Source: Ceratothoa steindachneri
Taxonomy: Eukaryota; Arthropoda; Malacostraca; Isopoda; Cymothoidae
Direction: 5' to 3'
Length of the DNA stretch: 64,000 nt
Assembly (NCBI GenBank): GCA_963969495.1
Contig: OZ018321.1
Coordinates: 136,215,315-136,279,314 of the forward strand
The translations under genes were made by a program, and so were the position numbers. The first letter of the stretch is position 1. The number at the start of each line of letters is the position of its first letter. Positions 23,888-34,561 of the stretch are shown one piece after another. Below the pieces are notes generated by a model. The model had not been told where the DNA came from. It saw only the letters and a program-made list of their open reading frames with translations, and searched no databases.

Positions 23888-24570
23888 ATGTTACGTAACG
23901 CACTGAAGATAATGGAAATTAATACCAACTGCCGGATGACGAAAAGAACTCTTTACGAAAATGTATTCGGAGAAATTGATGCAGACATCATCTTAATTTC
24001 GAAACACGGGATCGTCACGCATAGTGCAGAAATGAAAATCTGAAACTAAGATGTGTTGATCACGAATCATTCAGGAGCGGTTCAACGGTGCCGCTATGGC
24101 AATAAATAAAGGAATTAAATACAAGCAAATAAATAATCGAGAAGAATCATGCCTCGCAATTGAAGTCGAACACGACATAAGAAAGTTTGTCCTTGCTACC
24201 GGATATCAACCACCAAGAAGAGACGTGTTACCTATTCACACTCTCACTGGCATATTTGGCAGAAGAGTCCTCACTATATTAATAGTGGATCTGAACGTCA
24301 GATGCCGAGAATCCGGTTACAGGACTTTCAACGGTATAGGAAGAAGTCTGCACCTATTGCTGGACATAAATATTGCCCAGCGAATAGACCCGACTTCTCC
24401 ATATTTGTCAGAGCAAGAAGTGCTACAAAACCAGACATCCGTCTGTCGAATCGTCAGCTGCCGTTCAATTACTACATGGAACCAGTCCAGGTAATATGTA
24501 GTGACCATATAGGGATCCTACTCAAAAAAACAGGAACCTTATAAAGGTTCCTGCAGTAGTCAGAAAGAAC
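23888..24570 (+). pseudogene. LINE A ORF2: endonuclease domain, catalytic residues altered
   Basis: The start ATG at 23888 gives MLRNALKIMEIN. The AP-endonuclease motif that normally reads LISEHG is LISKHG here (near 23995), so the metal-binding Glu is Lys. FVLATGYQPPRRDVLP is near 24190, and IVDLNVRCRESGY near 24285 replaces GDLNAR. A final CSDHIGIL (near 24497-24520) preserves the SDH motif. Frameshifts separate these blocks. This domain would nick the target for target-primed reverse transcription; this copy could not. Confidence 0.82.
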
Positions 24571-26530
24571 TACAGAAGAGCAGATTGGACACGGTAAGCG
24601 CGCCTTCTCGATGTCTACGACCTGCCCAACTTGGACGAGGCAATTTTCGAGGAGATTAACGAGGCTCTCGACGACCTCAATAAACATCTCATCAACACAG
24701 ATAGAGCTTGTATCCCTAAATCCGAGTATAGGACCATCTCTACCCACAGATGGACCGAATACATGAAAGACTTATACCGTGAGCTGAAATTATTGTATGA
24801 AATCAACATCAGGAATGCATCAGTTCATTTAATGCAATGAAGTAAATAAATCAAAGAAGAACACATCATGTTGATCCTGGAAGAACAATGGAGACGTTGG
24901 GATGGTGCGATCGATAGCCTCGATCACGTAGCAACTCCCAAAGAGTTTTATAAAACGATCATAAATCTCAAAGGATCGACTGGGCAAAGAAGATCGAGTT
25001 TCAAAAAGAAGATGGAAACATCGAAACGGAAGAATGAAGAATTAAAGTGATATTCCGAAGTTATTGGGAAAAGTCTTTAGTATGACTGAGGGGAAAAACG
25101 AAGACCATGACCTAGAGTTTTAAAGCAACATCATAGACGAGCCTAACGAACAAATACACAAGACGCACTCTCACCACTGGGTGGATAAACAGCGTGATGG
25201 AGACGCCGAGATTACCAAAGAAGAACTACTCGGCGTGCTCCACTCATTCAGAAAAAAGCTTCAGGAAAATCGGGGCTTACAAAGTTAAACTTTGAAAAGG
25301 CACCAACCAATTTCTTTGAAGGTTTGAGAAGGATATTTAACGCCTGTTTCAACACGGGATACATGCTAGATGCTTATAAAACGGCTAAGAAGATTTTCTT
25401 GCCTAAGCGTGGAAAGGACCCAACGTTGAAGGAGAGCTACCGGACAATTTCACTTCTAGAATTTGGCAGAAAGCTCTTCAAGATCCTCAACCGAAGACTG
25501 GTGTCTCACTTTAAGGAGAACTTCCTCTTCAACTCACATCAATTCGGGTTTAGGTGGAAGCGAAGTACGGAGACGGCGATTAATGTCATCACGGAAAAGC
25601 TAGCCCAAGCAAAACAGGAAAGAAGTTACGTGGACATTGTTTGTCGGGATGTCTCAAAAGCGTTTGATAAGGTGTGGCAACGCGGAATGCAGTACAAAAT
25701 CTTACGACTGTGCCTAAGTGAAAACTTAGAAAAAACTTTATGTGACTATGTCATGGAGAGAGCGGCGTACATCAGTTTAGGGTGCACGGACGGAGCAAAC
25801 TTTCCGCCCACTGAGGGCCTCCCGCAGGGAAGGGGGTGCCTGTCCCCCACTTTCTACTCGATTTACACCGCTGATGTCTCAGCCCCTGTAAGCCCCACTT
25901 GCCTCAACATCCAATTCGCCGATGATTTCATCCATTGAATCACTTGTCCATTGAGGAATGCGCCTTTGCAAACTTGTATGACAGCAGCAGAAATTGAAAA
26001 CCTTAACATCTACGAGGCCGCATAGGCAGGAGACTACTTTACGACGTCAGGGTTCGAGACAGACGTTATCCCTACACCACGGAGTTCAATGTAGTCGAAA
26101 TAAAGATTACCTCATCCGGGTACAACAAGCATGTCCAAGAGAGAATCACCAAGTCCACTGCTGCAGTCAAAACTCTATACCTGTTCAGAAATTTTCATGA
26201 AAGCAATAAGAAAAAGATCTACAATGCATTTGTAAGATCGACGCTGCTATACCCCGCTTCCGACCTCTCATGTGTCTCGAAGACACAAAAGAGGAAACTA
26301 CAAGTAGTGCAGAATAAATGTATGTACCTAATTACAGGTATATACAGGGGAGAGAGAAGACACGATGAAGAGCCTTCACCGGGAGGCGGGGATAAGTCCC
26401 ATTAAAGTTGTCATAGATGAACGGATAAGGAATATGCAGGGAATGGTTAATCGAGAATTGGAAGATGATATCGTCCAAATGATTAACCAGAACAGAAGAG
26501 GCATAAGTCATGGCAGATTTCCAAGCTCCG
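24571..26530 (+). pseudogene. LINE A ORF2: reverse transcriptase domain
   Basis: After a linker (LDDLNKHLINTDRACIPK near 24672), the RT domain is best seen in an open stretch at 25324-25938. It contains SYRTISLLEFGRKLFKILNR (motif 1/2), NSHQFGFRWKRSTETAIN, CRDVSKAFDKVWQRGMQYK (motif A, Asp present), GLPQGRGCLSPTFYSIYTAD (motif B with one inserted residue) and NIQFADDF (motif C, catalytic FADD). A stop follows directly after motif C (25936). The C-terminal part continues in other frames with KKKIYNAFVRSTLLYPASDL and KRKLQVVQNKCMYLITG (near 26210-26340). No RNase H follows. Confidence 0.9.
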
Positions 26531-26899
26531 CTGGACTTTTAGCTGGCTGAGCAGAAGTGCCGTTCTACACATAAAAATATGAATGCTTTTACCCAGACCA
26601 AAGAAACCGACCAAGAAAAAGATTACCCAAGTATGAAACCTCACCGAATTCTACAAGAATTCACCGATGTAGTCCCCAAAATACCGAAGAAGACATCCCC
26701 CCCCCCAAAAAAAAACACGATTTACACTCCACATAATATACAAAAAACAAAGACACTAAGCACAACACTAAAGTGATTAAATTCATTTATTACTACAACA
26801 GAAAATGCGCATATCATACCCAAGAACATTCATTTTTTTGAAGACGAATTGCTTGAACACCATATTATATAAACCAACTTTAAGACGACAAAGGAACCA

Positions 26900-27205
26900 T
26901 AAAACAAAAAATATTTAAAAGGGATAGGCCTGATCAGCAGGCTCTTAGCATCTCTTTGAGCCCTACCACACTTCTTTCTCCTTTCACCACTTGTCTATTT
27001 TCCAATATCTGTCCTCACACCCTTTCTTTATCCCCTATCCACACCTACACTCTTACATTGAATTTGAATAAGAATATTTGTTTGCACCAATCAAATTGGA
27101 AAATTTTATAAAGATTAAACAATATTTATGTAGATCGGCGAAATACAAGAGAATACAAAAATTTTAGGATCAGCAAAGGAGGCAAGGCAAACGGTAGGCA
27201 AGCTA

Positions 27206-27207
<2 letters not shown>
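26900..27207. other. Short interval between LINE A and PLE
   Basis: Pyrimidine-rich patch (26950-27060), then AT-rich. No feature recognised. Confidence 0.4.

Positions 27208-27254
<47 letters not shown>
27208..27254. repeat. (AT)n microsatellite at a PLE terminus
   Basis: About 47 bp. It directly abuts the 3' end of the minus-strand PLE fragment. Confidence 0.95.
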
Positions 27255-27256
<2 letters not shown>

Positions 27257-28200
27257 GAAAAACTAACAAAGTATCACGCGAGGGTAGCAAATGAATGCAA
27301 TGTCCCGCAGGAAAAAAATGAAATGGTGTTTCCGAGTACTTTCGAACTTTATTAAGTTCGTTATCAAGGATAACTACAAGAAATATTATTATATTAGAAG
27401 AATATATACAAAAGAAAAGTATAAAAGGCCGCCTCAAAAACAAGAAATCACCAATAAGGAAGAAGGAAGGGGGAAGATAAAGATTCACATTAAGAATGAC
27501 AAGAAGCAGGTAGTAAAGTCAAACTGAGAAGACAAAAGGGTAACAGATTAAAAGAAATTGAGATAGCCTAACGAGGGAGATTATAAGAAACGAGGAGCGA
27601 AAGAGTGGGGAAAATACAATTTACATAACAGAGCAGTGACATAATTAAAAAAAAATGGGTCCACATAACTAAAGATTGTATATAAAACTAAGGACAAAAG
27701 TCAGAACTAATTTCTTTAACTATTAGTCTTTAATTATAGCATCTATTTTATATAAGCCAGGGGAAAGGTTAAAATTATCACATTTGCTTATTTAAGCACA
27801 TTCAATGATATTCCTTTTTATAGGGTCATTGGAACGATAAATAAACTTTGCCGAGTTCCAGTTAATTAGATGGTCCTTATCTGACATGTGGACAAAGAAA
27901 GCACTGTTATCTTCCCCTCTTCAGACATTATATTTATGTTGATTTATGCGAACAGAAAGTTGTTTACCTGTTTGTCCATAATATTTACTTAGGCAACCAG
28001 AACACTCAACTGAATACCCCCCACTCCTCCACTACTATTACAATTATTACGTACTAATAAATTCTTAATTGTCGTCTCATATTTAAAAGCAACAGAAATG
28101 TTAAAGTTATTCAAAAGACGGGGAAGATCACTAAAACAGAGAGAAAATTGTAGAATTAAAATGTTATTATTAATAAAAGGGAGAGTAGGGACAGTTTGAT
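27255..28200 (-). mobile_element. Penelope-like element 3' part (family 2) with GIY-YIG domain
   Basis: The minus strand reads the end of the RT, the GIY-YIG domain, then a ~450-bp 3' region ending in GGGACATTGCATTCATT, some 40 bp more and (AT)n. The last part of this 3' region recurs at 29085-29217 (+), 29234-29400 (-) and 39515-39794 (+), which defines the family. The 5' side is cut off at about 28200, where the 45-bp minisatellite starts. Near the terminus lies the motif TTGATAA-C-GAACTT-AATA-AAGTTC-GAAA (complement of 27340-27367). Confidence 0.88.
27792..28195 (-). pseudogene. PLE RT end plus GIY-YIG endonuclease domain (family 2)
   Basis: The minus-strand reading gives FSDLPRLLNNFNISVAFKYE, then TIKNLLVRNNCN and GYSVECSGCLSKYYGQTGKQ. 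It continues with INQHKYNV, one stop (TGA), RGEDNSAFFVHMSDKDHLIN, WNSAKFIYRSND and RNIIECA followed by a stop at 27794-27792. The YSVEC...YYGQTG pair is the GIY-YIG signature in its PLE form, with the Cys pair, the R...QHK helix and the final Glu of NIIE. Except for one internal stop the domain is intact, so this copy is younger than family 1. The upstream RT palm is absent. Confidence 0.92.
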
Positions 28201-29075
28201 AAAATGTCTTTTTAGCAGAAGAAAGACATGCAGCTTCTTGGACTTTACCAAGGTTGTCATCTGCACCCTTACCATCTTCAACCTCACATGCAGCTTCCTA
28301 AAATATAGCAAGGTGAGGATATGCAGCCTCACATGCAGCCTCACATGCAGCTTCCTAGAATATACTAATGTTAGCATCTGAAACCTCACATGAAGCTTCA
28401 TGGAATTTTCAAAGGTTGGCATCTGCATCCTTACATGGAGCATCCTAGAATATACCAAGGTTACCATCTGCACCCTCACATGCAGCTTCCTGCAATATAC
28501 CGACGTTAGCATCTGAAGCCACACATGCATATTGCTGGAATATACCTAGATTATCATTTGCACTCTCACATGTAGCTTCATCGAATACACCAAAGTTAAC
28601 ATCTGTACCCTCACATGCAGCTTTAGAAAATATCCCATGGTTGGCCTTTGCACACTCGCATGCAGATTCCTGGAATATAGCAAGGTTGGCATCTGCACCC
28701 TCACATGCAGCTTCCTTGAATTTACCAAAGTTGGCATCTGCACCGTTAGTTGAAGCCTCCTGTAATACACCAATGTTAGCATCTGCACCCTGACATGCAG
28801 CTTCCTGAAGTATACAAAGGTTAGCATATGAAACCTCACATGCAGATTCCTGGAATTCACCAAGGTAAGCATCTGTACCCTCACTTGAAGCCTCCTGTAA
28901 TATAACAAGGTTAGCATCTGCACCCTCATATGCAGCTTCCTGGAATATACCAAGGTTTGCTTTTACACCCTCACATGCATCGCTCTGAAATATACCAAAG
29001 TTAGTATCTGCAACCTCTATGTAGCCTACTGGAATATACCAATGTTAGCATCTGCCCCCCCCCCAGATGCAGCTT
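28200..29075 (-). repeat. 45-bp minisatellite, array 1 (minus orientation)
   Basis: About 19 units of 45 bp, read here as CTGGAATATACCAAGGTTAG then CATCTGCACCCTCACATGCAGCTTC with variation. The reverse complement forms the larger array at 31.1-32.3 kb. Its left edge coincides with the point where the PLE reading is cut off. Because the unit is a multiple of three and lacks stops in several frames, long open frames run through it (for example 135 residues at 28546-28953), which I regard as incidental. Confidence 0.93.
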
Positions 29076-29084
29076 GATGGATAT

Positions 29085-29400
29085 CTTAATCTTTATCTTC
29101 CCCCTTCCGTCTTTCTCATTGGTGATTTCTTGTATTTGTCCTTGATAGGGAACATAATAAATTTCGAAAGTACTCGGAAACACCATTTCATTTTTTTCCT
29201 GCGAGACATTGCATTCATATATATATATATATGAGAAAACTCACAAAGTAGCGCGTGAGCAGAGCAATAAATGCAAATAATCCCACAGGAAAATGAAAGG
29301 CGGATTCCAAGTACTTTCGAACTTCTTTAGTTCATTATCAAGGAATAACGAAAAAATAATATCAAAGACGGATGTGAAGTATAAAACCAAATAGATAAGG
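29085..29400. repeat. Two PLE 3' termini in inverted orientation around an (AT)n core
   Basis: 29085-29217 (+) repeats the family-2 terminus (CTTTATCTTCCCCCTTCC to GAGACATTGCATTCAT) with an internal deletion. 29218-29233 is (AT)n. 29234-29400 is the same terminus on the minus strand (GTACTTTCGAACTTC, ATTATCAAGG). The two 3' ends therefore face each other across the AT tract. Confidence 0.85.
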
Positions 29401-29466
29401 TCTACTTCCGGAAAATTCCAACCTATGCGCAAATAATGTAGACATTTATGTGCCTTAACTAAGATT

Positions 29467-29470
<4 letters not shown>

Positions 29471-29524
<54 letters not shown>
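29471..29524. repeat. (AT)n microsatellite
   Basis: About 54 bp of pure AT dinucleotides. Confidence 0.95.
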
Positions 29525-29526
<2 letters not shown>

Positions 29527-29774
29527 TTGTTGAGTGCTTTCCTAATAAACCATCTGTTAATAAGTGCAAATTGTCGGGAATTGAGTTTCCCGGAAAATCT
29601 GAAATAATTAGTAGTTTCTAGCCCGAATTTCCGCAACTCCATCTCGTGTTTCGTGTTTTAACGAAAGGATCCAATTTAATGCGTTCTATGAGCAAATTGA
29701 AATAGGTGCGATAAGATTTCGAGTGGACCTAATCAAGTTATTAGAACTCTGATATTTTCCACAAAAGATGAAAT

Positions 29775-30175
29775 TTGGTTAGGAACCAGTTTCTATGGAC
29801 CCATATTCAGGTGACCCCAAATTCTATGGACACAGATTCTATGGACAGATATTCCTTGGATACGGATCCTATGGATATTGATTTTATGTACCCAGATTCT
29901 ATGTAACCAGATTCTATGTAACCAGATTCTATGTAACCAGATCCTATGTAGCAAGATTTTATTGCCCAAGATTCTATGGACCAAGATATTCTGGCCTCAG
30001 ATGCTAGGGACGCAGATTATATGGACAAAGAGTCCATGGAATCATTTCTTATGGACCCTTATCCTCTAGTCTCGGATTCTATGAACCCAGCTTTTATGGA
30101 ACCAGGTTATATATACCCAGATTCTATTCACCGGTATCATAGACACAGATTCTATGGCTACAGATTTTAAAGCCA
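29775..30175. repeat. 15-bp minisatellite (AGATTCTATGGACCC type)
   Basis: About 25 units of roughly 15 bp. They are perfect around 29895-29945 (AGATTCTATGTAACC) and more degenerate towards the ends. It translates into a five-residue HRIWL-like repeat on the minus strand, with no sign of real coding. Confidence 0.9.
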
Positions 30176-31080
30176 CAAATAGAAATAAATATGACAAATT
30201 TCCACAACGAAAAGATGGAAGAGAATTGAAGAAAGGACATAAGGAAAAAACTGGAAATAGAATAAAGAAAAGCTGAATACAACTAAGTTAAATGGTTTAC
30301 ACAAAGATAAATAACTGTGGGTAAAAGAGGAACAGGAAAAAGATTTATGACAGGAATAGTGTATAAAGAAAAGTTAATAAAATTAAAGCAAAGAACATAA
30401 CAAAATGGATAAATAGAAGGGCGGAAATAGCATGAAACAGAAATGTTAAAAGTGAAAGGGTTGTTAGCAAAAGATGACCAATTGTAAGGAAGAAAGCATA
30501 GCAAAAAGATGAATTGCTGTAACGAAAAGAGCCTTTCTCGAAGTGCAATAAGAACGAGGACATAACACGCGGAACATTTAAAGTATAGATTTGTGGCAGA
30601 TATATAGCCGCAGGTTGTCTTGTTAGTACTGATGATGGGAGGGAACAAGCTGCGGGTACTGAATACCAAAAGGGGATATCATTCAGATGGAGCTGGGGCC
30701 TTATACACCGCTACATCTGCCACCCCTCTTAGGTGGTGTGAGCATAATGAAAATAGGAATGGATTTAAGAAAAAGAGAATGTAAAAAATAATAACTCGCT
30801 ATCCTGATAAATAAGTAATACTATGAGTAGCAAACAATGCACGAGAGCATGTGTCCGTATTACGTTACGTGTAAACTGAAAGTATTGTTATCTTTCCTTG
30901 GTTTTGGACGGATTCTTTCTTCAAATACACATATCCTCTGATTTATGAAAGGAAGCTTAGATACGAGCAGAGCCAAAAGGCTGGAATATTCTGTGCAATT
31001 TTTATGAGAATTAACCGACTATTTTCAAGAAAATTTATAATTTGGTATTTTGTGCTGAAAGTCAAATATAGGGGGAGAGA
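30176..31080. other. Interval with one unassigned open frame
   Basis: A 128-residue frame on the minus strand (30283-30669), rich in Phe, Leu and Ile, matches nothing I recognise. The plus strand here is purine-rich, which by itself produces such hydrophobic antisense frames. No signal peptide or motif argues for a gene. Confidence 0.35.
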
Positions 31081-31084
31081 ATGA

Positions 31085-32265
31085 GAGTGAGGGTGTAGAT
31101 GCCAAGCTTAGTATAATCCAGGAAGCTGCAGATGAAGGTGCAGATGCTAACCTGGGTAAAGTCCAGAAAGCTGCATGTGAGGGTGCAGATGACAAACTAG
31201 GTAAATTCCAGGAGGTGGCATGTGAGAGTGCAGATGCGAAGCTAGGTATATTACAGGAGGCTACATGTGAGGGTGCAGATGCTAACATTGGTATATTCCA
31301 GAAAGCTGCATGTAAGTGTGCAGATGCTAACCTTTGTATATTCCTGGATTGGTATTCCAGGAAGCTGCATGTGAGGGTGCAAATAATAACCTTGGTATAT
31401 TCAAGGAAGCTGCAAGTAAAGTTGCAGATGTTAACCTTGGTATATTGCAGGAAGCTGCATGTAAGGGTGCAGATGTTAACCTTGGTATATTTCAGGAATC
31501 TGCATGTGATGGGGCAGACAATACCCTTGGTATATTCAAGGAAACTGCATGGCGGATGCAGATGCCAACCTTGGTATTTTCCAGGAAACTGCATGCATGT
31601 GTGCAGATGCCAACTATGGTATATTTTCGGAAACTGCATGTGAAGGTGCAGATGCCAACATTGGTATATATCCCAAGAAGCTGTATTTGCGGTTGCAGAT
31701 GCCAACCTTGGTATATTTCAGGAAGCTTCATTTACGGGTGCAGATGCTGACCTTGATATATTCTAGGAGGCTACATGTAAGGGTGCAGATGCTAACCTTT
31801 GTATATTCTAGAAAGCTGCATTAAAGGGAGAAATTGCTTACCTCAGATATCCATGAAGCTGCATTTGAGGTTACAAATGCTAACCTTGGTATAGTCCAGG
31901 AAGCTTCATGTGAGGGTGCAGATGCTAACCTTGATATATTGAAGGAAGTTGCATGTGAGGTTGTATATGCTAACATTGGTATATTCCAGGAAGCTGCATG
32001 TAAGAGTGAAAATGCTAACCTTCCCATATTCCAGGAAGCTGCATATAAGGTTGCATATGCTAACCTTGCTATATTCCAGGAAGCTGTATGTAAGATTACG
32101 GATGCTAACCTGTTTATAGTCCAACAAGCTGCATGTGAGGGTGCAGATGCCGACCTTGGTATATTCCAGTCAACTTAATGTAAGGGTGCAGATGCTAACT
32201 TAGGTATATTTTAGGAAGCTGAATGTGAGGATGCAGATGCCAACCTTGGTATATTTTAGTGAAAC
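31085..32265 (+). repeat. 45-bp minisatellite, array 2 (plus orientation)
   Basis: About 26 units of 45 bp, with consensus near GAAGCTGCATGTGAGGGTGC then AGATGCTAACCTTGGTATATTCCAG. One unit near 31340-31365 carries an insertion of about 18 bp. In one frame each unit reads EAACEGADANLGIFQ; a 114-residue run of this 15-residue repeat is open at 31834-32178. It is the reverse complement of array 1. Confidence 0.94.
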
Positions 32266-32774
32266 TATGGTATGGAACAATAATATAGCTCGAGTGTGAT
32301 CATAGAAAATGATTAATTTGTGAGTGATGCTTGATGTCAAAGGGGTAGAGTAAAAAAGCCTAGTTAAGTGGTGTCTTTTGTGCGAAAATGGTGTGAGGGA
32401 AGCTAAGATTGAGTGTTTTGTTGTGGTTTATTTAAAGGAAGTACGATAGTGTTACTCATAGCGTTATAAATGGTTGCATTATCGCGCAAAAGATTTGTGA
32501 AATTAGTGGATGAACGATTAATACAGATGGCTGACTAAGGATGAAATGGACGAGGCTCTGCATCTATATATTCCACGAATTTTCACTTCCTTCTTCTTCA
32601 TAACTTTCATTACAAATCGCTGTTTACAAACCCTCTCTGCTCTAGCGCTTCAAATTCGAGAACTAAATTCCTTTACATAGACCATCTATAGAACTCTATA
32701 GACCACTCTATAGAAACCCCTTTTTCCTCTAGTAAATTTTAATGTTTGGGGCTTTATTTTAAAATATATGCATG

Positions 32775-33300
32775 ATGGCAGAAAAATAAATAGACTATTT
32801 CGTAACTTTCTTTCAGGGATGGCAGAAAACGCAATTGAACCTTCTGTTATTTTCTTCCAGGGATGCTCAAAACGCAACAGAACATTGTTTTATTTTCTTC
32901 TAGAGATGCAGAGAACACAATAGAACATTTTCTTATTTTCTTTCATGAATATTAGAAAAACAAAAGAATATTTTGGTAATTTTACTAAAGATACCAGAAA
33001 AAAATACCACATTTTTTTCTACTTTTCTTCTAGCAATGGCATAAAAGGCACTCGAAAATTTTATTACTTTCATCCAAGGATGGCATAAAACTCAATACAA
33101 CATTTAGTTTCTTTCTTTCCGGGAATGCAGAAGACAATAGAATACTTTTTATTTTCTTCCATGGATGGCAGAAAACGCAATAGAACATTGTGTTATTTTT
33201 TCCATGGATGGCAGAAAACGTAATAGAACATATTGTTATTTTCTTCCACGGCTAGCATAAAACAATAACAAATTTTGTTCCTTTCTTTCACGGATATTTT
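32775..33300 (+). repeat. Degenerate ~45-bp minisatellite (GGATGGCAGAAAACGCAATA type)
   Basis: About 11 units containing variants of CATGGATGGCAGAAAACGCA followed by ATAGAACATT and a T-rich stretch. The best copies are near 33155-33235. No relation to the other 45-bp array is evident. Confidence 0.85.
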
Positions 33301-34330
33301 TATAGAAAATTAAAGTTCCACACAGTAAAGATTTTCCAATATTAGAAAAACTTAATCAAACTCCATAAATCAAAGTTTCTATAACTAATTATTCCAGAAT
33401 GGAAAGAATGCGAATTAGATAAAATAGAAATAGTCATTGAAAAAGTCATTTTACCAAGAAAGGTAATGAATTTAATTAGAGAAAGGCTTTGAAATCAAAA
33501 TTTCATCTCGAAATTTTATATCATGAAATAAAGCAAGGGCGAAACATTAAGCTACACGAAGAAATATTTTAAAATTATCTTTATTAAGCTCTCTCATCTA
33601 AGGAATATCTCGTTAAAACTAAAGTAGATCAAGCCGAATTTGCAAGATCAGTTCGAAAACTCTTTGCAGCTTAACCCAGATAAAACCGACGCGTTAGAAA
33701 TCATCAGGACGAAGAAAAAATAAACAATGGATTCCAAAAGCGTTTCCAAGTGTTCAGTTTAAGGCTTGGAATTGATACTTTAATTTCGATGTTCGTTTCC
33801 GAGCTGTCCAACGTCTCTTCTGGAGTCGTACAGAATGAATAATAAACTCGGTCGTAATTCGCTTTTCCTAATCTCATGCATTGGCATCGAAAACCGAGGG
33901 ATGGAATAAGAATAAGTATCTATAGAGCGGAAGAGAAGACTGGATGTATATCTGTGTGCATATATGGACGCAAGGAAAGAAACAGACAGGCGTACAAGAC
34001 GCCTCGGTTCCTGAAGAAATTGAGGACCGGACGAGGAGAGCGACGGTTGCACGGGGCGCGCATCACGAGCGAGATTGCCACGGATAGGAAAGCCAGGCTC
34101 CCGCCTAGGAATCGATTCACGCCTGTCCGAAATCTTTACAAATAGAGAATGCAAATTTAAAGAGATTCCAAATAAAGGGAATGAATACGCAGCTACGGGA
34201 GTGAAACAAAGAAATCAATGTTTAATAGCCAACTCCAGAACAACTCACATTTACGAAATTCAGTTTTCAAAGGCCTAAACAAAAACTACCGGATTTTTAA
34301 ATTAAAACGGAAGAACATATACATGTCTTA

Positions 34331-34336
<6 letters not shown>
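33300..34336. other. Unique-looking interval with two overlapping antisense frames
   Basis: 33780-34154 (-) is open for 124 residues and 33876-34145 (+) for 89 residues, in a patch of raised G+C (about 33860-34140). Neither translation resembles a family I know. The region could be a host exon, but without splice or conservation evidence I do not call a gene. Confidence 0.3.

Positions 34337-34379
<43 letters not shown>
34337..34379. repeat. (AT)n microsatellite at a PLE-like terminus
   Basis: About 43 bp of AT dinucleotides. Confidence 0.95.
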
Positions 34380-34381
<2 letters not shown>

Positions 34382-34560
34382 TGCAAGAAATAATGAACCA
34401 CAATAATTGAATCTGATTTATTTACGAACAGAACTAGTTTCGACTTTCGCCATTATCAACTCTATAATGAAATGTAAGAAATGCGACTCCAGTATATAAA
34501 GACAAAAATCAGACTAAAAAAAATGAAAACAATGGAAATAAAATGAAATATATAAATATA
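34380..34560 (-). mobile_element. PLE-like 3' terminus (third family)
   Basis: On the minus strand the segment reads GTTGATAATGGCGAAAGTCG AAAC (complement of 34437-34461), then CTAGTTCTGTTCGTAAATAA, and stops at the (AT)n tract. The TTGATAA, one base, short stem, GAAA layout is the same as at the family-2 PLE termini, and the 3' end again abuts (AT)n. No coding part is present. The assignment rests on this shared terminal architecture. Confidence 0.6.
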
Positions 34561-34561
34561 T

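Larger units (their letters stand above)
22250..26900 (+). mobile_element. LINE copy A (zinc-knuckle ORF1, endonuclease/RT ORF2)
   Basis: A plus-strand non-LTR retrotransposon of about 4.6 kb: a leader from about 22250, ORF1 from 22573, ORF2 from 23888, then a short A/C-rich tail (CCCCCCCCAAAAAAAAA near 26698). It is clearly related to copy B at 34.6 kb: both share the SWVG...WAKV...VFKI segment, ATGYQPPRR, RDV-KAFDK-W and FADD motifs. No RNase H is seen. It belongs to the I/Jockey superfamily; the exact clade is uncertain. Confidence 0.87.

Noticed and set aside
28156..32178. Many long open frames on both strands in the 45-bp arrays
   Set aside because: The unit length is a multiple of three and lacks stops in most frames; frames switch between units without any conserved start.
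28200..32265. CRISPR-like array of regularly spaced repeats
   Set aside because: Units are contiguous with no unique spacers, and the genome is eukaryotic.
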